Shown in pieces: positions 7,327 to 13,489 of a stretch of 22,759 bases of DNA; within the stretch, counting starts at the first letter, position 1; every line of letters starts with the position of its first letter. The stretch is from an uncultured Collinsella sp. Lineage in GTDB: Bacteria > Actinomycetota > Coriobacteriia > Coriobacteriales > Coriobacteriaceae. The translations under genes were made by a program, and so were the position numbers. Where the stretch lies: positions 1-22,759 of the forward strand of contig CABUUJ010000034.1 in the NCBI GenBank assembly GCA_902494715.1. The letters run 5' to 3'. The notes under the pieces were generated by a model. That model worked only from the letters and a program-made list of their open reading frames with translations, did not search any database and was not told the DNA's origin.

Positions 7327-8718
7327 CTACGCCGTCAACGGCGCGGGCTCATGCGGCTCGCCGTTCAGCTCGACGATGACCTGCGTTCCCACGCCCTCCT
7401 GGGACTTCACGCGCATGCCGGAATCTTCTCCGTAAAAGAAATGGATGCGCTGAAGCACGTTGAAGAGCGCCAGGCCGCAACCTCGCTTGATGGAGCCGTC
7501 GGCGGTAATGCTCTCGGGCTCCTCCAGGCGATGCTGCTCAAACAGATGCGCGCAGACTTCTTCGCTCATCCCGATGCCGTCGTCTTCGACGATGATCTCC
7601 AAGCCATCATCGGTCTCAAAAGCCCTAACACGAATAGAAAGCGGCTCGGTCTCGCGCTGCGCATGCTTGATGCAGTTTTCGAGCAGCGGCTGCAAGATAA
7701 ATGGCGGCACTAGGCTGTCGCGCACCTCAAAGTCGATGTCGACCGAAACGCGCAGACGGCCGTCGCCATACCGGGCCTGCATAAGATTGATATAACGAGT
7801 ACCCTGTTCCACCTCGTGCTCGAGCGTGGTGAGCGTATCGGAGTCAGAAAGCGTCTGACGATAGTAGTTGGAAAAGTCGATCAGCAGCGATCGCGCCTTG
7901 TCGGGCTCGGTTCGAACGAGCGACACGATCGTGCTAATGGTATTGAATAGAAAATGCGGGTCGACCTGCGACTGCAGGGCGCGAAGCTCAACGCGGGCCG
8001 TGAGCTCGTCCTGGCGCTCGAGCTCAAAGCTAGCGAGCTGCGTGGAAATTAGATCGGCAAAGCCCGAGGCAAGGGCCGTCTGGCGCATATCGATGCTGCT
8101 CAGGCGGGGGTAATACAGCTCGAGTGTGCCCACGCAATGCCCGCGCACGGTAAGCGGCGCGACAATGCCGGCGCGCAGGCGGGGAAAATAGCCGCCCGTC
8201 TCATTGGAGGCGTCACGCGAAAACACGCTCTGCTCGCCCGTCTCAATCACGTTGAGCGTGGTCTTGAGCACCACCGGGGTGCCGGCAGGGCACTTTGCCG
8301 AGTCCTCGCCCCAGCTTGCCAGCACCTGCTTGCCGTCGGTAAAGCAGATGGCAGAGGCGATGGTCTCGGACAGGATGATTTTGGAAGCGCCCAGGGCCGC
8401 TTCGGGCGTAAGGCCGCGCGACGTGTAGGCGAATATTTTTGATGCGATAGCGAGCGTACGGTCGGTTGCGCTCGATGTGAGGTCATCGGGGACCACAAAG
8501 ACATACGAGAAGAAGAAGCACAGCATGACCAGGCCGGCAATAACGACAACGCCCGGAACGGGATTGGGATTATCGGTTAAATCCCAGATAAGCAGCAGGA
8601 TAAGCGCCGGAACGACAATACCGAGCAGGATGGCCTGGACCACATGCTGGGCCGTACGAAAGACCTTGGTAGAGTTGTAGCTCTTACCCAGAATCAGCCT
8701 GTTTAAATCCACCGTCAT
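7327..8718 (-). CDS. LytS/YehU-type sensor histidine kinase (system 2)
   Basis: A 463-residue paralogue of the kinase at 1457-2800 with the same architecture: two membrane helices (about 28-46 and 55-76), a GAF-like region (about 85-225), then QVDPHFLFNTISTI with H255, the N box E347/N348, EDDGIGM (D380), a glycine box RGCGL and GVGTQV. Shared words in the linker (ALASGF, LISTQLA, ELTAR) show common origin. The start is uncertain: AAAAGGGG abuts the ATG at 8718 with no spacing, while the third codon, GTG at 8712, has 6 nt spacing, so the real protein may begin at 8712. It starts about 27 nt past the amidohydrolase terminator. Confidence 0.92.
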   Translation of the reverse strand: MTVDLNRLILGKSYNSTKVFRTAQHVVQAILLGIVVPALILLLIWDLTDNPNPVPGVVVIAGLVMLCFFFSYVFVVPDDLTSSATDRTLAIASKIFAYTSRGLTPEAALGASKIILSETIASAICFTDGKQVLASWGEDSAKCPAGTPVVLKTTLNVIETGEQSVFSRDASNETGGYFPRLRAGIVAPLTVRGHCVGTLELYYPRLSSIDMRQTALASGFADLISTQLASFELERQDELTARVELRALQSQVDPHFLFNTISTIVSLVRTEPDKARSLLIDFSNYYRQTLSDSDTLTTLEHEVEQGTRYINLMQARYGDGRLRVSVDIDFEVRDSLVPPFILQPLLENCIKHAQRETEPLSIRVRAFETDDGLEIIVEDDGIGMSEEVCAHLFEQHRLEEPESITADGSIKRGCGLALFNVLQRIHFFYGEDSGMRVKSQEGVGTQVIVELNGEPHEPAPLTA

Positions 8719-8744
8719 CCCCTTTTATCTACCGCACCCATAGC

Positions 8745-8770
8745 AATAAAGAGGGCCGCAAGCGACCCTC
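8745..8770 (-). terminator. Intrinsic terminator of the permease-amidohydrolase operon
   Basis: On the minus strand GAGGGTCG (8763-8770) pairs with CGGCCCTC (8751-8758) around a 4-nt loop, with one G-U pair, and is followed by TTTATT. It lies 60 nt past the amidohydrolase stop and about 27 nt before the start of the second sensor kinase. Confidence 0.75.
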
Positions 8771-8774
8771 TCCA

Positions 8775-8826
8775 TTGCATTATGCAATCAAAAACTGTGT
8801 TTTGCATCCAGCCATCGACAAACGGT
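8775..8826 (-). promoter_or_regulatory. Candidate promoter and LytTR-like half-site before sensor kinase 2
   Basis: TTGCATTATGCAA (8775-8787) is a 13-bp palindrome whose minus strand contains CATAAT, a good -10 candidate. Upstream on the minus strand, ACCGTTTGT (8818-8826) fits the LytTR half-site pattern [TA][AC][CA]GTTN[AG][TG], and an imperfect second copy, ACAGTTTTT, begins 28 nt further on. The usual repeat distance is 21-22 bp, so the pair does not fit fully. If used, this promoter would place the terminator hairpin at 8745-8770 in the kinase leader. Confidence 0.3.
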
Positions 8827-8829
8827 ATC

Positions 8830-10107
8830 TTAGGCGCTGTATTTGTTGGCCTCGCCAAAGGTGCCAGCCTCGACGATCCAGCCATCCTTCATGATGACGT
8901 CCATGTTGTCGGTGTTGAGCACGTGGATGTCGGCGGCGACGTCACCGTTGACGACCAGCAGGTCGGCGCACTTGCCGGCCTCGATGGAACCGGTCTCGTC
9001 CTCGATGTGGCACATCTTGGCACCGTTGAGGGTGGCGCAGGTGATGGTCTCGACCGGGGTGAAGCCGATCTTGTCGACGAACTCGTACATCTCCTCGATG
9101 GAGCAGGTGCCGTACGGGGTGACGAAGGAGAAGGAGTCGGAGCCGATCGTCATGACGACGCCGCGCTTCTTGGCCTCGCGCAGGCAGTCGTAGTTGCGCT
9201 GCAGCTCCTTCTCGACCAGGGTGCCCTCGTACTTGTCGTGCAGCTCGGGGACGTAGACGGGCGGATAGGTGGCGTACCAGGTGGGCAGGAAGGCGATTGT
9301 CGGGGTGAAGAAGGTGCCCTGCTCGGCCATGAGGTCCATGGTGCGCTCATCGATATCGAAACCGTGAATCAGCTGCTCGCAGCCAAAGCGGACGGAATCG
9401 TAGGCAGCGGCGTGGTTGTTGTAGCAGTGGCTCCACACGGGGATACCGACCATCTTTGCCTCTTCGACCACGGCCTGAATCTCCTCGGAGCAGTAGTGCT
9501 GGTCGCGGCCGGAGTCCCAGCGCCAGATGCCGCCACCGGTAGCCCAGATCTTGATGGCATCGGGGTTCTCGCGCAGGCGGCGACGGACGGCCTTGCGCAG
9601 ATCCCAAGGACCGTCGACCTGATCGCCCCAGGGGTGCGATTCCTTGTTGAGCTCCTGGCTGCAGTGGTGGGAGTCGCCGTGGCCGGCAACGCGGCAGAAG
9701 CCAAGGCCGGTGGCCAGAACGCGCGGGCCCTTGAAGACGCCCTTGTCGATGCAGTCACGGATCTGGATACCAAAGCGGCCGATCTCGCAGACGGTGGTGA
9801 GGCCGTGGGTGAGGCAGTCGTAGGCCTGCTTGACGGCGACGGCCTGCTTCTCGAGGAGCGGCTGCATGACCCAGTCGGTGTCATCGTCGGTCAAGTTGCC
9901 CGAGAAGTGCAGGTGGGTGTCGATCAGGCCGGGAAGGACGGTCTTGCCGGCGGCGTCGATGACCTCAACGCCCTCGGGAAGGTCCTGCATGGCGCCGGCG
10001 TACTCGATCTTGCCGTTGTCGTCGACGAGAACGAGGGAGTTCTCGACCGGCTCGGCACCGGTACCGTCGATGAGCTTGCCGCCAACGATTGCATACTTAG
10101 TGGACAT
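8830..10107 (-). CDS. Metal-dependent amidohydrolase (imidazolonepropionase/prolidase-like)
   Basis: A 425-residue amidohydrolase-superfamily enzyme. Metal ligands are visible in order: HxH in GLIDTHLHF (H65, H67), a probably carboxylated Lys in IKIWATGGG (K186), H227 in WSHCYNN, H248 in LIHGF and D324 in IGSDSFS. N- and C-terminal beta strands (GGKLIDGTG; IEAGKCADLLVVNGD) form the usual composite beta-sandwich. This subgroup includes carboxypeptidases acting on Xaa-Pro or Xaa-Arg dipeptides and enzymes for cyclic amides, so the substrate is open. No signal peptide. A near-perfect AAGGAGG precedes the ATG and codons are strongly biased, suggesting high expression. It follows an APC permease by 131 nt; together they suggest import and hydrolysis of one compound. 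Confidence 0.88.
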   Translation of the reverse strand: MSTKYAIVGGKLIDGTGAEPVENSLVLVDDNGKIEYAGAMQDLPEGVEVIDAAGKTVLPGLIDTHLHFSGNLTDDDTDWVMQPLLEKQAVAVKQAYDCLTHGLTTVCEIGRFGIQIRDCIDKGVFKGPRVLATGLGFCRVAGHGDSHHCSQELNKESHPWGDQVDGPWDLRKAVRRRLRENPDAIKIWATGGGIWRWDSGRDQHYCSEEIQAVVEEAKMVGIPVWSHCYNNHAAAYDSVRFGCEQLIHGFDIDERTMDLMAEQGTFFTPTIAFLPTWYATYPPVYVPELHDKYEGTLVEKELQRNYDCLREAKKRGVVMTIGSDSFSFVTPYGTCSIEEMYEFVDKIGFTPVETITCATLNGAKMCHIEDETGSIEAGKCADLLVVNGDVAADIHVLNTDNMDVIMKDGWIVEAGTFGEANKYSA

Positions 10108-10117
10108 GGTTCCTCCT

Positions 10118-10129
10118 TATGGATCCATA
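10118..10129. promoter_or_regulatory. 12-bp palindrome at the amidohydrolase ribosome binding site
   Basis: TATGGATCCATA is a perfect palindrome that overlaps the 5' edge of the AAGGAGG site. It could be an operator or could modulate ribosome access; it may also be chance. Confidence 0.25.
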
Positions 10130-10180
10130 TAGTGGGCGAGGCCGTGTTGGGTTAAGGCCTCACAAAGCTACCCAAGTGGC

Positions 10181-10232
10181 GCCGGGTTCGGTGCGCGGAA
10201 GAGAGGGGCCCGCGCACCTGATCCGCCCCGGC
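10181..10232 (-). promoter_or_regulatory. Long hairpin between permease and amidohydrolase
   Basis: Two nested inverted repeats: a 9-bp perfect stem GGTGCGCGG/CCGCGCACC (10190-10198 with 10210-10218) inside GCCGGG/CCCGGC (10181-10186 with 10227-10232). No T tract follows on either strand, so it is not a standard terminator. In an mRNA covering both genes it could stabilise a processed end or lower downstream expression. Confidence 0.5.
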
Positions 10233-10238
10233 TCGGCG

Positions 10239-11690
10239 TTACTTTTTGCGGGAATTGGTGAAAGCCATGAGGGCCAGGCCAATAGCCAACCAGCCGATCA
10301 CGATGCTCCACTCCACCATGTTGAGGGAGGCGGGAGAGAACGGAATCACAAGCAGGCCGATGATGATGGCGCAGGCAGCGATAGCGAGGGAGATGCCAAA
10401 CTTGCCACCGGGCACCTCGTAGGGACGAGGCAGGTCGGGCTCGGTGAAGCGCATGCGCAGGCAGGCGAGGGCGACCATGCCGCAGGAGAAGATGAAGGCG
10501 AGAGCCGACACGTTGGTCAGAGGGATGAGCATGTTCTTGCCCAGGAACGGACCGACGACGGTGATGACGCCCAGAACAACGCAGGCGAGCTTGGGAGCGC
10601 CGGACTTGGGGTCGACCTCGGCGAACTTCTCGGGCAGCTGGCCCTTGCGGCCCATGGCGAGCATGATGCGGCTCGTGGCGCCGTAGAAGGAGTTCATCGG
10701 GCCCATGGGTCCAAGCGTGGCGATGACGAGCATGGCCAGGTACAGGAGCATGTTGATGCCCTTGAGACAGGCAAGCGCGGGAACCGGGCTCTTAACGAAC
10801 TCATGCCAGTCGAGGATGGTACCGAACGAGTAGATGCAGACCATGTAGAAACCGCCGGCGGCCAGCAGGGCCAGGGAGATGATCTTGCCGAACTTGTTCC
10901 AGTTGAGGCCCTCGGCTGCTTCCTCAGCCTGCTGGGGAATGGTGTCGAAGCCAGCGTAGAAGAACGGAGTCAGAACCAGGACCGACACGATGCCGGCGAA
11001 CAGGCTGGTGCTCTCGGTAGCGGCCTTACCGCCACCAGCGCCGGCGACCTGGGAGAACACGGGCATGGCGTTGTCCGGCGAGCCGGTGAACAGCGAGACG
11101 CCCATGGCGAGCAGCATGCCGCAGAGCAGGGCCTTGGTCAGGAAGGCCTGGAGCTTGGCGGCCGAGCTGGCACCGCGGAAGTTGAGGAAGATGACGTAGA
11201 CTGCAAAGCCGAGCGCGATCAGCGTCGGGAACAGGTAGACGTCGGCCCCCAGGATGGTGTAGAGCTTGACGGCGCGCAGCCACTCAAGGCCGGGCAGGCT
11301 GCCGAACATCTCGGACACGAGGGTCGAAATGGCGATGGCCTCCCACGGGCACAGGATGCCGTTGCCCAGAGCCAAAAGCCATCCGGTGATGTAGCTCAGC
11401 GTACGGCCAAAGCTACGATCGACATACTCGACGATGCCGCCCGAGATGGGGATAGCAGCCGTGAGCTCACCGAAAACAGCTCCGACGGGCACGAGGAAGA
11501 TTGCACCCAAGAGGAATGCGATCATAGCGGGAACGGGACCGCCGCCCACGACCATCCAGTCGCCGACCTGCAGAACCCAACCGGTACCGATGATGGCACC
11601 GAAACCGATGGTGAAGAAGTTCCAGAGCGAGAGCGTTTTCTTCATGCCGCCGTTATCCTCGACTGCAACCTCTGCGTTCTTGTCCGCCAT
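10239..11690 (-). CDS. APC superfamily amino acid permease
   Basis: A 483-residue integral membrane protein with about 12 hydrophobic segments. The N-terminal SLWNFFTIGFGAIIGTGW holds the glycine-rich substrate-binding motif of the amino acid/polyamine/organocation superfamily, and FFYAGFDTIPQQAEE resembles the TM6 region of that family. It probably imports an amino acid or related amide by proton coupling. I chose the ATG at 11690 (MADKNAEV) because GGAGGGG lies 7 nt upstream; a GTG at 11729 would add 13 residues without a good site. Codons are strongly biased like those of the amidohydrolase downstream, its likely functional partner. The C-terminus ends in a basic SRKK tail. Confidence 0.9.
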   Translation of the reverse strand: MADKNAEVAVEDNGGMKKTLSLWNFFTIGFGAIIGTGWVLQVGDWMVVGGGPVPAMIAFLLGAIFLVPVGAVFGELTAAIPISGGIVEYVDRSFGRTLSYITGWLLALGNGILCPWEAIAISTLVSEMFGSLPGLEWLRAVKLYTILGADVYLFPTLIALGFAVYVIFLNFRGASSAAKLQAFLTKALLCGMLLAMGVSLFTGSPDNAMPVFSQVAGAGGGKAATESTSLFAGIVSVLVLTPFFYAGFDTIPQQAEEAAEGLNWNKFGKIISLALLAAGGFYMVCIYSFGTILDWHEFVKSPVPALACLKGINMLLYLAMLVIATLGPMGPMNSFYGATSRIMLAMGRKGQLPEKFAEVDPKSGAPKLACVVLGVITVVGPFLGKNMLIPLTNVSALAFIFSCGMVALACLRMRFTEPDLPRPYEVPGGKFGISLAIAACAIIIGLLVIPFSPASLNMVEWSIVIGWLAIGLALMAFTNSRKK

Positions 11691-12045
11691 TGTTCCCCTC
11701 CTTTCCTTTTTGACGCCCCTTGACGTCACCCCTTGCGCGGTCCGTTTTGCCGCGCGCTTTTATTTCGTGGCTTTAAGATACGGCCTTGGCACAGCAACGC
11801 CGCTTGCGGCTCGACCGAAGGCAGAACTGTAAAACGAGCGGCGCCGTTTTTGGGACGAACGGCGGAAGACGCCATTCGTCTTGGACGCTTTCATCTTGTC
11901 TGCTTTTGAATACCTGTTGCCGTGACGCTTGGCGCGCGGCGCGGCAACGTTCATACCATTTGTCAGGCTTTTGGCGCACATACCCATGTGTCGTGCATCT
12001 TTTTATGTAGGATAGACAAGTTACACATGAGGCAAGGTGATTCGA
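11691..12045. other. Divergent intergenic region with two hairpins
   Basis: A 355-nt gap between the permease (-) and the C39-like gene (+). On the minus strand an 11-bp stem (11870-11880 with 11854-11864, one G-U pair) with a 5-nt loop lies in the presumed permease leader. Nearer the permease, GCGCGG/CCGCGC (11735-11740 with 11750-11755) is followed on the + strand by a TTTTATTT stretch, so it looks like a + strand terminator although no + strand gene precedes it. TGACGTCA (11721-11728) is an 8-bp palindrome. I found no T-box or other riboswitch motif that I recognise, and no clear -35/-10 pair on either strand. Confidence 0.45.
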
Positions 12046-13047
12046 ATGGCATACGGATACAATGACGGCGACCAACGGCCACAAAGTGTGCGCCTTGCCG
12101 GCCGCACCACGCCAACGCCCAGAAGCACCTCCGACAACGACAACCCGCAGCGCCCCCAAGAGCAACTCGGGGCTTCTTCGCGGCAACAAAGCCGTACCGT
12201 GCAGCAGTCAGACCGCGTGAGCACGAGCGCACACCAACGCCAGACCGACACATCGCAGCCACGCCGCTACGATCGCCGTACGACCGACTACTACGTCAAG
12301 CACTCCTTTTCGCGACCTCAACGCAATCGCGGTAATTCCGCCCCTCACCCCGCGTCGCACACCACAAGCCACGCGCTTCCGGCCCGCCGCCTACGCCTTG
12401 CGTTTTGCTCCATCGCCGCCTGCCTCGTCTTTGTGTTTTTGGGATCCTGTATCTCCCACGGATCAGCCGGTCTCGAGCCCACTGCCGAGGACAAGCTGCT
12501 TAAAGCTCCCGTCGCACCCGGTTACTCCTTTGCGTTCTCGACCCCACGCTCGCAGTGGCAGGCCGGCACCATGCCCCACATCTACCAAATTGACCCCGCA
12601 TGGTCGGAGCTGCCCTATGCCGGTGGCACTATTCGCGAAAACGCTTGCGGTCCCACTTGCCTCACCATGGTCTATATCTTTAAGACCGGCCATACCGATA
12701 AGACGCCGGTCGATATATGCGCACTGGCCGAAGCCGGCAACTACGCCCCCACTGGTGCCACCGAGTGGTCGTTTATGACAGGCGGTGCGTGGCAGCTGGG
12801 GCTCAACGGAACACAGCTCTATAACGATCGCGAATCGATTACCCAAGCACTTCGCTCGGGTGCGCCCGTCATCGCCGCAGTGCGCCCCGGTACGTTTACC
12901 AACGTAGGCCACTACATCGTGCTCTACGGCATCGACGACGCCAACCAGATTGGCGTCTACGACCCCAACTCGGCCAGCCGCAGCGCCCGCCGCTGGGGCG
13001 TCGTAGAGGTCCTCAACGAAGTCGAAGCCATGTGGGCCTACTACTAG
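12046..13047 (+). CDS. Membrane-anchored C39-like (papain-fold) protein
   Basis: A 333-residue single-pass protein. Residues 1-115 are polar and rich in Gln, Arg, Ser, Thr and Pro and look disordered. One membrane helix (about 118-135, FCSIAACLVFVFLG) follows basic residues ARRLR, so the N-terminus should be cytoplasmic and the rest external. The extracytoplasmic domain has the C39-like peptidase triad: C201 in ENACGPTCLTMV, H289 in VGHYIVLYGID and D306 in VYDPNS. Such domains cleave leader peptides or wall peptides; without an ABC transporter nearby, a bacteriocin-processing role is unlikely. AAGGTG lies 6 nt before the ATG at 12046; a GTG at 12037 is also in frame. The gene stands alone, and its TAG stop falls at the edge of a repeat element. 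Confidence 0.82.
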   Translation: MAYGYNDGDQRPQSVRLAGRTTPTPRSTSDNDNPQRPQEQLGASSRQQSRTVQQSDRVSTSAHQRQTDTSQPRRYDRRTTDYYVKHSFSRPQRNRGNSAPHPASHTTSHALPARRLRLAFCSIAACLVFVFLGSCISHGSAGLEPTAEDKLLKAPVAPGYSFAFSTPRSQWQAGTMPHIYQIDPAWSELPYAGGTIRENACGPTCLTMVYIFKTGHTDKTPVDICALAEAGNYAPTGATEWSFMTGGAWQLGLNGTQLYNDRESITQALRSGAPVIAAVRPGTFTNVGHYIVLYGIDDANQIGVYDPNSASRSARRWGVVEVLNEVEAMWAYY

Positions 13048-13150
13048 TCATTGGGGACAGACTTAAATGAGTGGTCATTGGGGACAGTCTTACGGACGCC
13101 GGCCGAGAGCAGACGAAAAGGGCCATCCCGAACTGCTTGGAACTGCCAGC

Positions 13151-13200
13151 ACGGAAAGCGCATCCTGCTTTGGGGCCCAATAGCGGGATGCGCTTTCCGT
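13151..13200. repeat. 15-bp perfect inverted repeat (hairpin)
   Basis: ACGGAAAGCGCATCC (13151-13165) is the exact reverse complement of GGATGCGCTTTCCGT (13186-13200), with a 20-nt loop. The right arm is also the start of the first unit of the 62-bp tandem array. Confidence 0.85.
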
Positions 13201-13323
13201 TAGCGGCCCGTTTGGGAAACTAGGGACCGCTTTTCGACAAAAATCCGGGATGCATTTTCCGATTGAGGGCCTCAAGGGAAACCGCACCCCATGTTGGACG
13301 CTCATTCTGGGATGTGCTTTCCG
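13185..13323. repeat. Degenerate 62-bp tandem repeat, three starts
   Basis: GGGATGCGCTTTCCG (13185-13199), GGGATGCATTTTCCG (13247-13261) and GGGATGTGCTTTCCG (13309-13323) are spaced exactly 62 bp apart. Between them, units 1 and 2 share scattered words such as GGGAAAC. The third unit runs into the 55-nt repeat. A related word, GGGATGCGCCTTCCC, lies at about 19134-19148, just left of the second repeat locus. Confidence 0.7.
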
Positions 13324-13437
13324 CAGTTGATCGATGCGGCCTTTAAGGACTGTCCCAAGCTGCCGGCAGGAAAGGAACGTCCCCAAGTGCCGGGTTTCCG
13401 CAGCCTGCAATGCTCCTCATGAACAGCCGCCTCAATA

Positions 13438-13473
13438 ACAAAAGCCCCTGCGGCCGAAGCGGACCGCGGGGGC
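13438..13473 (-). terminator. Intrinsic terminator of the PTS operon
   Basis: On the minus strand a 12-bp stem (13462-13473 with 13444-13455, one mismatch and one wobble) with a 6-nt loop is followed by TTTTG. It is similar in sequence to the carbamate kinase terminator at 19322-19354. Confidence 0.8.
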
Positions 13474-13489
13474 AACAGACCTGCAAGAG

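Larger units (their letters stand above)
13046..13397. repeat. Composite intergenic repeat region, left of the PTS cassette
   Basis: This fills most of the 442-nt gap between the C39-like gene and the GH1 gene. It opens with two direct copies of GTCATTGGGGACAG (13047-13060 and 13074-13087) and closes with a 55-nt segment (13343-13397) that recurs at 19243-19297 with one mismatch. The first 26 nt (13047-13072) recur exactly at 19162-19187. Its TTGGGGACAGTCTTA (13078-13092) is nearly the reverse complement of TTAAGGACTGTCCCAA (13343-13358), giving the region inverted ends about 280 bp apart. I see no convincing gene in it; a minus-strand frame across it translates only repeat sequence. Confidence 0.8.

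Noticed and set aside
8782..11723. Two long + strand frames (457 and 534 codons) over the amidohydrolase and permease
   Set aside because: They are mirror frames of strongly codon-biased genes. The minus-strand proteins have clear catalytic or membrane motifs and good ribosome binding sites.
11691..12045. T-box or other riboswitch before the permease
   Set aside because: I could find neither the conserved T-box antiterminator sequence nor the core of any metabolite riboswitch I know; only generic hairpins are visible.
12046..13047. Lipoprotein reading of the C39-like protein (LGSC after the hydrophobic segment)
   Set aside because: The Cys follows about 130 residues, and no signal peptide starts near the N-terminus, so lipoprotein processing is unlikely.
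13185..13323. CRISPR array
   Set aside because: Repeat starts are only 15 nt long and degenerate, the inter-repeat sequence is itself partly repeated, and no cas gene is present. The 34-bp array at 20974 has no spacers at all.
13090..13410. A 106-codon minus-strand frame with an RHLGT-LSCRQLGTVL segment
   Set aside because: The same peptide arises from the other repeat locus near 19240-19300, so it is translated repeat DNA and not a gene.
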